From Bordetella parapertussis (GTDB lineage: Bacteria; Bacteroidota; Bacteroidia; Chitinophagales; Chitinophagaceae): a DNA stretch of 64,000 nucleotides. The stretch covers positions 62,001-126,000 of the forward strand of contig CALQJX020000008.1 of the NCBI GenBank assembly GCA_943331005.2. The letters run 5' to 3'. The position numbers were made by a program, and so were the translations under genes. This document shows, in pieces, positions 34,734-44,084 of the stretch. Within the stretch, counting starts at the first letter, position 1. The number at the start of each line of letters is the position of its first letter. Below the pieces are notes generated by a model. That model was not told the DNA's origin, did no database searches, and worked only from the letters and a program-made list of their open reading frames with translations.

Positions 34734-35651
34734 GTGCAGGGCAATATTAAAACTTTATATCAGCAGATCCACGAGGGCAGCTTTGCAGCCATTGCCCGTG
34801 GCATCACCGTTGTCGAGAACGAACTCAATGGCTACGACGAACTGTTGCTCCAACTCAGCCCGGGCCGTAAAGCACAGGTTATTGGCGTTACAGGCCCTCC
34901 CGGTGCCGGTAAAAGTACACTCGTAAACGCACTGCTGCACCACTGGCTCAAAGAAAATAAAAAGATCGCAGTACTCGCAATCGACCCTTCTTCACCATTC
35001 AATTATGGTGCCCTCCTCGGCGACAGGATCCGGATGAGCGAATACTACACCAACCCGAATATCTTCATTCGCTCGCTGGCTACCCGTGGTGCGCTCGGCG
35101 GTCTCAATGCCAAGATCATCGAGATCACCGATGTGGTCCGTGAAGCGCCCTTCGATATCATTCTGGTAGAGACGGTGGGCGTTGGCCAGAGCGAGGTGGA
35201 AATTGCCGGTCTTGCCGACTGTACAGTAGTAACACTGGTACCCGAAGCAGGCGACGAAGTGCAGACCCTCAAGGCGGGTATTATGGAGATTGCCAACATA
35301 TTTGTGGTAAACAAGGCAGACCGCGATGGTGCTGAAGGACTCTTCCGCAACCTCCGCATACTGGCACACGAAAAGGCCAATGGCAACGATGAAACGCCTG
35401 TAGTAAAGACCGTAGCAACAGATGCCATTGGTATAGCAGAGCTGGCACTATGCATAGAACAGTTCCTTGTTCATCAGAATACAATGCCCGAGAAAAGGTT
35501 GCACCTGCTCACCGAAAAATGCTGGCAACTCATTGAGGCACACCGAATGAAAGACATAGACCATTACAAACTTCAGGCCGATCTGAAACAGGCATTACGC
35601 TCGCCACAGTTCAACCTCTATGCCTTCACTAAAAACTTTTTGTCAAAATAA
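34734..35651 (+). CDS. meaB: Methylmalonyl-CoA mutase-associated GTPase MeaB
   Basis: G3E-type P-loop GTPase that protects and reloads the cobalamin enzyme methylmalonyl-CoA mutase. Walker A is in VIGVTGPPGAGKSTLVNALL near 47-66. The base-switch and Mg segments AIDPSSPFNYGALLGDRIRM and VETVGVGQSEVEI are present, and the guanine specificity motif is in VVNKADRDGAEG. Length 305 fits the family. The start is GTG. No mutase gene lies nearby, so the partner is elsewhere. Confidence 0.9.
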   Translation: MQGNIKTLYQQIHEGSFAAIARGITVVENELNGYDELLLQLSPGRKAQVIGVTGPPGAGKSTLVNALLHHWLKENKKIAVLAIDPSSPFNYGALLGDRIRMSEYYTNPNIFIRSLATRGALGGLNAKIIEITDVVREAPFDIILVETVGVGQSEVEIAGLADCTVVTLVPEAGDEVQTLKAGIMEIANIFVVNKADRDGAEGLFRNLRILAHEKANGNDETPVVKTVATDAIGIAELALCIEQFLVHQNTMPEKRLHLLTEKCWQLIEAHRMKDIDHYKLQADLKQALRSPQFNLYAFTKNFLSK

Positions 35652-35701
35652 ACCACCACTTATTTCGTTATTCAGCTGTCGGGCAACTATTTCATTGCTT
35701 T

Positions 35702-35733
35702 TTTGACATTTGCCTTCCAGCTGTTTATTTTTG
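35702..35733 (+). promoter_or_regulatory. Bacteroidota-type promoter of the WecA/MraY-like gene
   Basis: TTTG (35702-35705) and TATTTTTG (35726-35733) are 20 bases apart, the expected -33/-7 spacing. The ATG starts 10 bases later, so the leader is very short. Confidence 0.6.
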
Positions 35734-35742
35734 ATGTATTAG

Positions 35743-36816
35743 ATGATCGCGCTTATCCCAGCATATATACTATACCCGGCAGCCCTTCTGGTGTCTGTTA
35801 TCATCAGCCTGTATGCCGTACGCAAGATCATTTTCATCACTCATTCCCGTCGCATCTTCGATATACCCGATAATGTGCGCAAGATTCATGGTGCGCAGAT
35901 CGCCAGCCTCGGCGGCATAGGCATATTTGCCGGCTATGTGGTGGCATCTGCTTTCTTCATGTACCTGGAATGGTATTATGTGGTGGCCGCTTCCGTCATT
36001 CTTTTCCTTACCGGTGTCTATGACGATATCATGAACATGCGGCCATCCAAAAAGCTGGTAGCGCAGCTCATAGCGGCAGCTATCACCGTTTTCCTTGCCG
36101 ATATCCGCATCACGTCACTATATGGCATTGCCGGTATCTGGGACTTGCCATACCCTGTCAGCACGGCAATAACAGTACTTGCGTGTACCTTCTTCATCAA
36201 TGTGTTCAACTTCATGGATGGTATAGACGGACTGGCATGCACACTTGCCATACTCTATACAGGTATTGCTGCAGCTCTTTTTGCCGGCATGGGCGATCAG
36301 AATATGGCTGGTATCTCACTCAGCCTCATGGGTGCTACAATAGGGCTGCTATACTACAATGTTGCCCCTGCTAAGATATACATGGGCGATACCGGTTCTA
36401 TGCTGCTCGGTCTTACCATTTTCACCCTTTGCATCTCGGTGGTCAACCTCTACAGCACCGGGCAGAATACGCATTTACTTCCCTTACTGCATTCCTCTCA
36501 GGCGGTACTCATGGTCATGCTGTCTGTAATTTTCATCCCTGTTTACGATGCTGTAAGGGTATTTATCCTTCGTTTATCAAAAGGCAGATCTCCGCTACTG
36601 GCCGACCGTACACATGTACACTATTATCTGCTCGATGCAGGCTTTAGTCACACTGCTGCGGTAATCACTATTGCACTGGCAAACATACTCCTTATAGCAC
36701 TTTCTTTATTGCTTCAGGACATATCCCCATTGCTGTTGTTACTCATCCTCAGTGCTGTTACTTCGGCTATGATGTTTGTATTATATTCAGTACGTAGCAA
36801 AGCGCTGAAGAAATAA
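35743..36816 (+). CDS. WecA/MraY-type polyprenyl-phosphate sugar-1-phosphate transferase
   Basis: Integral membrane enzyme that moves a sugar-1-phosphate from a UDP-sugar onto a polyprenyl phosphate, the first step in making a surface glycan. The 357 residues form about ten helices. The family loops are there: GVYDDIMNMRPSKKLVAQL near 91-109, FINVFNFMDGIDGLA near 151-165, AKIYMGDTGSMLLG near 210-223 and HVHYYLLDAGF near 292-302. It resembles WecA more than MraY in loop content, but the sugar is unknown. Presence near an O-antigen-ligase-like gene is suggestive only. Confidence 0.85.
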   Translation: MIALIPAYILYPAALLVSVIISLYAVRKIIFITHSRRIFDIPDNVRKIHGAQIASLGGIGIFAGYVVASAFFMYLEWYYVVAASVILFLTGVYDDIMNMRPSKKLVAQLIAAAITVFLADIRITSLYGIAGIWDLPYPVSTAITVLACTFFINVFNFMDGIDGLACTLAILYTGIAAALFAGMGDQNMAGISLSLMGATIGLLYYNVAPAKIYMGDTGSMLLGLTIFTLCISVVNLYSTGQNTHLLPLLHSSQAVLMVMLSVIFIPVYDAVRVFILRLSKGRSPLLADRTHVHYYLLDAGFSHTAAVITIALANILLIALSLLLQDISPLLLLLILSAVTSAMMFVLYSVRSKALKK

Positions 36817-36877
36817 TATACTATCTTGTCAGCATAAATCATGCTATACAGTCTATAGCACAAAACCGATCTTTCTT

Positions 36878-37897
36878 ATGGTAAAGAAGTTCATAAAAGC
36901 CATAACTACCTGTTGCATCCTGGTTGCCGGCACATTCAACTCATATGGCTGGGGCACATGGGGGCACAACCACATCAACAAAGGCGCTATACTGGCACTT
37001 CCTGCCGACATGGGCATGTTCTTCTACAACCATGCCGACTTCATCGTAGAAGAGTCTACCGTGCCCGATCTGCGCAAATACACACTCAAAGACAAAGCAG
37101 AGCATCCCCGCCATTATATAGACCTTGAGAAATATGGCTATAAGAACGAGACCATACCTTCAGATCTCAAAGTGCTGATTGACAAATACGGCAAAGACAG
37201 TGTAGATCGTTATGGTATTCTACCCTGGTACATTCAGGAAATGATGGAGAAACTCTCTACTGCATTCCGCAATAAACGCAAAACAGAGATACTCTTCCTC
37301 GCTGCAGATCTGGGTCATTATGTAGGCGATGCACATGTACCACTGCACACTACTATCAATCACAATGGGCAGCTCACAGGGCAGCAGGGCATTCACTCCT
37401 ACTGGGAATCTCAATTACCCGAAATGTTTGGCCGCAATTACAAACTCAATACACGCGAAGCACATTACATCAAAGACATAGAAAAAGCTACCTGGACCAT
37501 CATAGACAGCAGCTATGCACTACTTACCCCGCTACTGGAGAACGACCGTAAAATGCAGAAGGATAAGCCCGAAGAACTGAAATATGTGTTGGGTAAAGAC
37601 GGCCAGCCGGTAAAAAACAAATTCGGACAACCGGTACATGCCTATGAATATGCACATGTCTATCACGAATTGCTCGATGGCATGGTGGAACAACAATTAC
37701 GTAGTGCCATTCAGTTCACTGCAGATCTCTGGTACACTGCATGGGTCAATGCAGGAAAACCTGATCTCAGCGATCTTGATAGTGAAGCTACCGCAGAAAA
37801 AAATTCCCCTTCTTACATTGCAGACATGGCCGCATGGAAAAAGGGGAAGATTCGTGGTTGCAGCAGCGACAAAGAGTATCCTGCTGTTACTCGCTGA
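36878..37897 (+). CDS. Exported S1/P1-nuclease / zinc phospholipase C superfamily protein
   Basis: A 339-residue exported enzyme with a signal peptide (MVKKFIKAITTCCILVAGTF). Cleavage before W in YGWGTWGHNHINKG would put a Trp at the mature N-terminus, the residue whose amino group binds zinc in S1/P1 nucleases. The second zinc segment LGHYVGDAHVPLHTT near 146-160 and HSYWESQLPEMF after it fit the same superfamily. Likely a periplasmic or secreted zinc-dependent phosphodiesterase acting on nucleic acid or phospholipid. The stop codon is immediately followed by that of the HIT gene on the other strand, with no base between. Confidence 0.8.
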   Translation: MVKKFIKAITTCCILVAGTFNSYGWGTWGHNHINKGAILALPADMGMFFYNHADFIVEESTVPDLRKYTLKDKAEHPRHYIDLEKYGYKNETIPSDLKVLIDKYGKDSVDRYGILPWYIQEMMEKLSTAFRNKRKTEILFLAADLGHYVGDAHVPLHTTINHNGQLTGQQGIHSYWESQLPEMFGRNYKLNTREAHYIKDIEKATWTIIDSSYALLTPLLENDRKMQKDKPEELKYVLGKDGQPVKNKFGQPVHAYEYAHVYHELLDGMVEQQLRSAIQFTADLWYTAWVNAGKPDLSDLDSEATAEKNSPSYIADMAAWKKGKIRGCSSDKEYPAVTR

Positions 37898-38299
37898 TTA
37901 TTGTTCATTAAGCGCGGCAAGAAGTTTATCCTGAGCCTGCTTCATTTGGTCCTGTGTCAGCTTCAGTTTGTGACGGGTAAAGTTCAGATCATCTGCACTA
38001 TCTATAGGCACCAGATGCATGTGGGCGTGTGGTACTTCCAGCCCTATCACACTTATCCCGCAGCGGTTGCAAGGAAAAGACTTTTCTATGGCCTTAGCTA
38101 TAGGCTTGGCAAATACCAGCCATTCCCGCAGCAGATCATCACATACATCAAATACTTTATCGGTCTCTGTCTTAGGTATCACCAGTACATGACCTTCGCG
38201 CATAGGGGCTATATCCAGAAAAGCAAAGAAATGTTCATCTTCAGCAATTTTGTAACAGGGTATCTCACCTGCTATTATCCTGGAAAATATACTGGCCAT
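37898..38299 (-). CDS. HIT family nucleotide-binding protein
   Basis: A 133-residue histidine triad protein. The N-terminus IFSRIIAGEIPCYKIAED and the loop REGHVLVIPKTETD are typical of the Hint branch. The catalytic triad is in VPHAHMHLVPID near 94-105. Such enzymes hydrolyse nucleoside phosphoramidates or adenylates; the physiological substrate is open. It begins one base after the greA stop, so greA-HIT is probably one transcript. Its stop abuts that of the convergent S1/P1-like gene. Confidence 0.9.
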   Translation of the reverse strand: MASIFSRIIAGEIPCYKIAEDEHFFAFLDIAPMREGHVLVIPKTETDKVFDVCDDLLREWLVFAKPIAKAIEKSFPCNRCGISVIGLEVPHAHMHLVPIDSADDLNFTRHKLKLTQDQMKQAQDKLLAALNEQ

Positions 38300-38300
38300 A

Positions 38301-38774
38301 CTAAATAGATATATTTTCGATCTGGAATTTAAAAGTACCGCTTGGAGCAGTTATTTCAGCTACTTCTCCTATTACCTTGCCCAGCAATCCCTTGCCTATC
38401 GGCGATGTTACAGAAATTTTACCCAGTTTCAGATCAGCCTCATTTTCAGATACGATCTGGTAGATCACAGTTTTCTTATTTGCAAGATTGGTTACTGTAA
38501 CCTTGCTCAGTATCGATACCTTACTGATATCAACATCTTTTGCTTCTATTACCCTGGCCGATACGATTACACTTTCCAACTGGGCGATCTTCGCTTCGTG
38601 ATGTCCCTGTGCTTCTTTTGCAGCGTCATATTCTGCGTTTTCTTTGAGGTCACCTTTTTCTCTCGCTTCGGCTATCTGCCTGGCAATTTCCGCACGGCCT
38701 GTAGTTTTCAACTTGTTCAGCTCTTCCTTTATCTGGGCCAGCGTCTCCTTGGTAAGGTAGTTCAAATCAGACAT
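38301..38774 (-). CDS. greA: Transcript cleavage factor GreA
   Basis: Binds the RNA polymerase secondary channel and stimulates cleavage of backtracked RNA. The N-terminal coiled coil carries LTKETLAQIKEELNKLKTTG and the acidic tip in KGDLKENAEYDAAKEAQG near 41-58. The C-terminal FKBP-like domain contains ISVTSPIGKGLLGKVIGE. The 157-residue length is standard. It lies just downstream of the PorV/PorQ terminator and appears to be transcribed with the HIT gene. Confidence 0.95.
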   Translation of the reverse strand: MSDLNYLTKETLAQIKEELNKLKTTGRAEIARQIAEAREKGDLKENAEYDAAKEAQGHHEAKIAQLESVIVSARVIEAKDVDISKVSILSKVTVTNLANKKTVIYQIVSENEADLKLGKISVTSPIGKGLLGKVIGEVAEITAPSGTFKFQIENISI

Positions 38775-38797
38775 TTTTCAATTGTTTAAGTGGTACG

Positions 38798-38833
38798 AAA
38801 AAAACACAACGCCTCTGTATGACAGAAGCGTTG
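38798..38833 (-). terminator. Terminator of the TonB receptor-PorV operon
   Basis: CAACGC (38807-38812) pairs with GCGTTG (38828-38833), with an inner TCTGT/ACAGA stem and a 3-base loop. On the minus strand the stem is followed by a U-rich run of seven. It lies 27 bases past the PorV/PorQ stop codon and ends the long three-gene unit. Confidence 0.8.
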
Positions 38834-38859
38834 CGATGTAAAAATACTAAAAAATATGA

Positions 38860-39942
38860 TTAGCGTGTAAAGCGGATCGACATCATATGGACGCCATTTG
38901 CCGGACGCTGTGTAGGACGGAATGAGTAGTCAATTGCTACTGTAGGACCATCTTCACCGAATTTCTTCTGTGCAGTTGCACCAAGTGCTATACCGGAATA
39001 CATAGTAGTAGAATTCTCTGCACTACCTATTCCTTTTTCATACCTGTATGCTGCCCTGAACATTACCATATTCCTGAAGCCATACTCAAAACCAAGACCC
39101 AGATAGTCATTATTGAATGAGTTAGACTGGAAGTTAGCAATTGCAGTAAGCCTGTGTTTAGGAGTGCTGTCCTTGCTGCTCAGATGGTGCTCGTCCAGAT
39201 AGAAATCATAAGAACCACCAAAGTTCAGATAAGTAGGCATGGAGAATTTATCAGCAGGATACTGCTGAGACACAACGAATGTAGGATCACTCTGTGGCTT
39301 GTCTGCATTTACTGCAAAACCGGTACCGGTGAAACGCATGTTGCTACCAAGGTTACGCAGCGTGATACCGAAATGGAAATTATCTTTCTTACCGGTAACA
39401 TACTGTATACCACCTTCAAAAGCAACACCCAGCGCACCTATGTTACCAACCTGCTCAGACACATAGGTCATTGCAGCACCGGCATTAACGTGAGACGAGA
39501 ATTGTTTTGCAAAAGCCAGCTGAATGTTCAGGAACTGAGGACGGTAGCTACCGTAGCCTTCAGGACTGTTGAACTCAGTGGTAGTGATATCACCAAAGTT
39601 CATAGACATCAGGTTTACACCTATAACACTCGATTCACCCATTTTCTGAGCAATAGCAATGTTATTAATGTTGATGTTTGTGCCACTCAGGTACTGTCCG
39701 CGAGACAAACCCGCTTCTGTCGAGTTCGTAGATGCAAGACCCGCAACATTCGCCTTCATTGATTCCATGCCCGTAACATGCGATACATTCAGACCAAACA
39801 TTCCGGTAGAACGAGCCCACGGATTGATCATCATTTCAGGGGCACCTGCCTGACCTGAACGGTCTTTATTACCAGCCATCGCAGTGTAAGAAGCGGCAAT
39901 AGCACACAACGCAACAAATGATTTTATCGAAAGTTTTTTCAT
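38860..39942 (-). CDS. PorV/PorQ family outer-membrane protein
   Basis: A FadL-like outer-membrane barrel of 360 residues. The signal peptide is LSIKSFVALCAIAASYTAMA; the mature start has PEMMINPWARSTGMFGLNVS, then GLSRGQYLSGTNININNIAI. In T9SS, PorV and PorQ carry or hold folded cargo on its way to the attachment complex. The last strands end GVHMMSIRFTR. It is the third gene of the TonB receptor, 1349-residue protein, PorV/PorQ unit. Which of the two subfamilies it belongs to is not certain. Confidence 0.8.
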   Translation of the reverse strand: MKKLSIKSFVALCAIAASYTAMAGNKDRSGQAGAPEMMINPWARSTGMFGLNVSHVTGMESMKANVAGLASTNSTEAGLSRGQYLSGTNININNIAIAQKMGESSVIGVNLMSMNFGDITTTEFNSPEGYGSYRPQFLNIQLAFAKQFSSHVNAGAAMTYVSEQVGNIGALGVAFEGGIQYVTGKKDNFHFGITLRNLGSNMRFTGTGFAVNADKPQSDPTFVVSQQYPADKFSMPTYLNFGGSYDFYLDEHHLSSKDSTPKHRLTAIANFQSNSFNNDYLGLGFEYGFRNMVMFRAAYRYEKGIGSAENSTTMYSGIALGATAQKKFGEDGPTVAIDYSFRPTQRPANGVHMMSIRFTR

Positions 39943-39967
39943 AATTCTAAACTATAAAATATTTATT

Positions 39968-39993
39968 ATTCCGGGTGGTTGCCCACCCGGAAT
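39968..39993 (-). other. Stem-loop in the intergenic space before PorV/PorQ
   Basis: ATTCCGGGTGG and CCACCCGGAAT form a perfect 11-base stem with a 4-base loop. It lacks a U run on the minus strand, so it is more likely a processing or stabilising hairpin than a terminator. It may set the relative level of PorV/PorQ against the upstream genes. Confidence 0.6.
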
Positions 39994-40003
39994 TAAATCC
40001 AGA

Positions 40004-43000
40004 TTAATATTGTGTCACATCCAGTGGGCGCAGTGATCCGAACCATTTGATTACAGTTTCACCAATGCCCTCAGCATTCACATGTATCAGATACATACCG
40101 CTTGCTATAGGCAGACCTGCAGTGTTGCGGATATCCCAATCAAGGTATGAAGTACCTGCATCACTCTTAGACAGTGAACGTACCAATGTACCATCCAGAG
40201 AGTAGATACGTACTGTTGCTTTAGCCGGCAGGTTGATGATCCTTACTTTAGTATCAAAACGGCTGCCTGCTTTCTCATATCCTGAGTAACCATAGTATGG
40301 ATTTGGCACTGCATAGATCCTGGTGATCAGCTTGTTACGATCTGATGTATCAGAAAGTTTAGCCGGAGCCTGCTCCTTAGTGCTGAATGTATAGTATGGA
40401 TTTGCTGCCTGACCTGGAGTTACAGTAGTACCAACTTTTGCAAATGCAGTATTTGTATCCACTGCAACATATGGCATATATGGCCTGTCAACCCTGAACC
40501 TCAACCTTGTAGTTGTTGGGATCAGACCGTCTTTTGCAGAAAGCATACCGCTGTTTGGATTCACCATTGGAAGACCTACCCACTGGAAGTTTGCATATGC
40601 AGCCCTGTGTAACGGAACGCTTGTACCAACATTTTTCAGGTTGGTTGCAAATGCCTTACCACTGTCATACTTAGTACCCTGCACATATACATAGTGCTTG
40701 CCACCGAAGATGATAGAACCATCATATGGGTTGAAACCGTTCAATCCTTTAGGAGCTGATGGGTTCCAGATCATATCATCACCATTGTCTGAAGAAAGAT
40801 AAGAATCTTCACCGAATACAATGTTCAAACGCTCACCTGTGTTCTGATCAACTGCATAACCCGGGAACCATGATGTACCCTCGTCTTCTGCAGATTCAGA
40901 GTAGATTGGAGATCCGTCAGCCTTACATTCACCTGTCCATCCTTTATGTTTCCTCATAAAGAATTTCTCACCCCTGTTCTCTGCAAGGTTTTTATCTTCC
41001 TGCATTTCCAGTACCACACACTTGGTCCATTTTGTTTTGTCTTTAGTGAATACTACATCCACATCGTTCAGCACTTTCAGTTGATTAATGCTTGTGAAAG
41101 CAAATGCTGATGGGTGATGACCACATACTGTAGTACCTGCAAAGCTACCTGGCGCAAAATAATAAGCTGACAGACCATAAGGGCCCCATGAATTCTTCAC
41201 AGGTGTGAAGTTTGAAAGCATGTTACCGAACTGAGCTTTAGGATCAGCAAAGTTTGCACCTATTTTGTTGTCATTGAAATTACATGGGTTTGTTGCAGAA
41301 GGTGCAGAGAAGCTTGATTTAGAACCAACCCTCAACCAGTTTGCAAAGCTACTGTCCGATTCGTCGTTCACACCCCACAACCATGGCTGAGATGGATCTT
41401 CAAATACAACATTTGATGTAATATAACCGTTCCTAGTACCTGTAGTATTAGAGCCCGGAGGATCTACTTGTTTAACAGATACAGACATACCGTAGTCAGA
41501 AAGGATCTGCTCATTCAAACCACCTATGGTATGCTCGCCGTAGATGGTAACTTTAGTACCATCATCACTGAAGCCCGTAAGTGTCCATGAACCTGAGTCA
41601 ACTATACCTTCTACAGAAACTGCTGATGAACCTGAACCTGTAACCTGGTTTGCACCATTGATCTGAATTACCCAATCCATTGCAGGAACTTTTACCGGAT
41701 CGATGATCTTAACATTCACAGGACCAAGACCCTGTATGTAAGTTGGCTGAGCAATGCGGCCTGTTGTAACAGCTGTGTTCTCTGAAGCCTCATCCATCTG
41801 TGTTTCAAGTCCACCGTTACCTGTACCCTGTATCCTCTTGATGATAACACCATCACCATAGTCTGAATTGATAACAGTACCCATCGCGCCGTTTGCTGGG
41901 TTAGGAAGTGCTGCTACAATTTTAATTTCATTACCACCTGCAGAGTGTGCACTACCAATATAAGGTACATCCTGTGTAGCTACTGTATTCTTAGGATCGA
42001 AAGATTTGAAATTATTGTACGCATATGCTATCGCAGTAAAGTAATAGTTACGATAGTTGATGAAACGTTTGTCATTACCTGTAGCAAACTGATCCTGAGT
42101 AAGCTGGAAGCTGTGTACTATACCGCTGTCCTTACCCTTTACTTTGATCTGTGCAATGTGTGTAGTATCACTTACCGGTATGTTCTTCACATAGTTCACT
42201 ATCTGAGAAACACTGTCAGATATGTCACACTGGAACACCTCAATTGCTTTAGTATTATCTACTTCACCTGTAACCGGATCGAAGATCTCTGCAGTAGATA
42301 CCTGGCTGTTAGCCAACTGGAATACCCTGTAACCCTGGAATTTGTAAAGTGAGTCGTTACTTACACCTTTAGATTTCACAACTGACTGATGATACTGCAG
42401 AGAGTCATTGTATTTACCATCTGTACGACCATAGTTTTCACCAAAGTTGTTACTACCCTGTTCGTTAACCATATAGAAAACAAGCTTCCTGTCCAGCTCC
42501 CTTACTTTCAGAGTTGGTGCTTCAGGACCTTCTACAGTTTTGAACTTAGAATCAAATAATGCCTGTGCACCGTCATCTATGTTTTTGATAGTTTTAAAGT
42601 TGGTACTTGGACAACCACCTATCTGAGAAGCCCAGATACAACCGAAAGTGATATCATTTATAGCACCTGGTTTCAGCTGGAATGGACCTGAAGAGAAGAT
42701 GAAACGCCTGTCACCCGGGTTGTTGTTTGAAGCACACTCTGACCACTGTGTGTTATCAGATGGATCACCCCAGAACACAAAGTTTGATACCGGGCCTGTA
42801 CCATATCCTTTTGATGGGATACCTGCACCGGTAAAGTCATAAGAAAAACGCTCACCGTTCCTGATAGAACCCGTCATGTAATAGTATATCTGGATACCGT
42901 TATTAGGGTTACCAATGATACTCGGGTCATTGTTATAATATGTGAAGTTGGTCATTTTCAACTCCTGCACTGTATCCTTGCCACTTGGCAGTTTCACTGT

Positions 43001-44053
43001 ACGTTTTGGACCCTGGAAGTAATCCAGACCGACCTGTGGAGGATTCAAACCATAGCTGTTCAGCGGGTTACCTGCTGCACCACCATCATTGTTTGTTGCA
43101 TTATACATGATACCAAGACCACGTGTTGTGTCACAACCAATGAAGTCATCAAGATAATAACCAAGATCACAGTCATCCCATACAGCAATGTAAGTACTGT
43201 CTATGGTCAGCGGACCGCGGTTGATAACACGATAGTTGCAGAATGTTGCATTATTCAGGAAGTCCTGAGTCGCATAGGCAAAAGCACTTGTCTGTACCTC
43301 TATACCCATTGCCGCCGTAAGAGACTGCTGTTTAACGTTACCTGCATCATTGAATACCCACCATATATACTGGTCACCATTGATATCAGGATAGTCACCT
43401 GCTTCAGGATTGTATTTGCCATCACCATCATTATCAATGAAGGGTGCATAGCTGTTATTAGGATTCAGACTCAGTTTCACTGATCCCTGACCTTTAACGT
43501 TAGTATTACCTGTAGCCGGCCACTCATTGATCGCATCAAAATCAGATGCTTTCAGATCAGTACCTGTTTTATAGGCCTGTATGAACCTTTTGATGGTAGC
43601 ACGATCTACTTTCCAGAATTTATCCCATGCAGAACATACTTCCGATGTGATCTTTCCATCATTATCCAATGCACCGGGCCAGTAGTCATTGCCATCCTGA
43701 CGATAGGTCTGGGCGGCAACTTTCAACTGTCCCTGCTGATCATACCCTCCTATCCAGCACGAAGCTGCAAACTGAGAGTGCTTACCAGACCCTTTCGGGA
43801 TCTCGTATGCAGCATTTGACGAACCACCCTGATTCCACCACATATCACCACCTGTCATCAAACGGGCGCGAACGTTGTTGATATCAAGGTCTATCGCCGC
43901 TGTTGCTGGTTGGCAACCTGCTGCTGTCGACTTTAATTGGGTTGTAGGTCTTTTTGCGCCCACGTTTTCGCGTGCATTCACAGTATTGCCGGCTCCCATC
44001 AAGATCATTAGCACAACCGCGCTGACAAACTTTGTTTTATTTCTGAATATCAT
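40004..44053 (-). CDS. Giant T9SS-exported protein of unknown function (1349 residues)
   Basis: A signal peptide (KFVSAVVLMILMGAGNTVNA) leads into about 1250 residues without a familiar catalytic domain. The N-terminus has conserved-looking blocks rich in Trp, Gly and Asp such as MTGGDMWWNQGGSSNAAYE and FIDNDGDGKYNPEAGDYPD (an EF-hand-like calcium loop). NGIQIYYYMTGSIRNGERF follows in the middle. The last 90 residues (FDTKVRIINLPAKATVRIYS, SGMYLIHVNAEGIGETVIK) form an Ig-like C-terminal sorting domain of T9SS type A or FlgD type. It sits between a TonB receptor (31 bases upstream) and PorV/PorQ, so the three are probably co-expressed. Its role is unknown. Confidence 0.75.
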   Translation of the reverse strand: MIFRNKTKFVSAVVLMILMGAGNTVNARENVGAKRPTTQLKSTAAGCQPATAAIDLDINNVRARLMTGGDMWWNQGGSSNAAYEIPKGSGKHSQFAASCWIGGYDQQGQLKVAAQTYRQDGNDYWPGALDNDGKITSEVCSAWDKFWKVDRATIKRFIQAYKTGTDLKASDFDAINEWPATGNTNVKGQGSVKLSLNPNNSYAPFIDNDGDGKYNPEAGDYPDINGDQYIWWVFNDAGNVKQQSLTAAMGIEVQTSAFAYATQDFLNNATFCNYRVINRGPLTIDSTYIAVWDDCDLGYYLDDFIGCDTTRGLGIMYNATNNDGGAAGNPLNSYGLNPPQVGLDYFQGPKRTVKLPSGKDTVQELKMTNFTYYNNDPSIIGNPNNGIQIYYYMTGSIRNGERFSYDFTGAGIPSKGYGTGPVSNFVFWGDPSDNTQWSECASNNNPGDRRFIFSSGPFQLKPGAINDITFGCIWASQIGGCPSTNFKTIKNIDDGAQALFDSKFKTVEGPEAPTLKVRELDRKLVFYMVNEQGSNNFGENYGRTDGKYNDSLQYHQSVVKSKGVSNDSLYKFQGYRVFQLANSQVSTAEIFDPVTGEVDNTKAIEVFQCDISDSVSQIVNYVKNIPVSDTTHIAQIKVKGKDSGIVHSFQLTQDQFATGNDKRFINYRNYYFTAIAYAYNNFKSFDPKNTVATQDVPYIGSAHSAGGNEIKIVAALPNPANGAMGTVINSDYGDGVIIKRIQGTGNGGLETQMDEASENTAVTTGRIAQPTYIQGLGPVNVKIIDPVKVPAMDWVIQINGANQVTGSGSSAVSVEGIVDSGSWTLTGFSDDGTKVTIYGEHTIGGLNEQILSDYGMSVSVKQVDPPGSNTTGTRNGYITSNVVFEDPSQPWLWGVNDESDSSFANWLRVGSKSSFSAPSATNPCNFNDNKIGANFADPKAQFGNMLSNFTPVKNSWGPYGLSAYYFAPGSFAGTTVCGHHPSAFAFTSINQLKVLNDVDVVFTKDKTKWTKCVVLEMQEDKNLAENRGEKFFMRKHKGWTGECKADGSPIYSESAEDEGTSWFPGYAVDQNTGERLNIVFGEDSYLSSDNGDDMIWNPSAPKGLNGFNPYDGSIIFGGKHYVYVQGTKYDSGKAFATNLKNVGTSVPLHRAAYANFQWVGLPMVNPNSGMLSAKDGLIPTTTRLRFRVDRPYMPYVAVDTNTAFAKVGTTVTPGQAANPYYTFSTKEQAPAKLSDTSDRNKLITRIYAVPNPYYGYSGYEKAGSRFDTKVRIINLPAKATVRIYSLDGTLVRSLSKSDAGTSYLDWDIRNTAGLPIASGMYLIHVNAEGIGETVIKWFGSLRPLDVTQY

Positions 44054-44084
44054 AACCTGTAATAGTTATATTAATAAAAGATTA

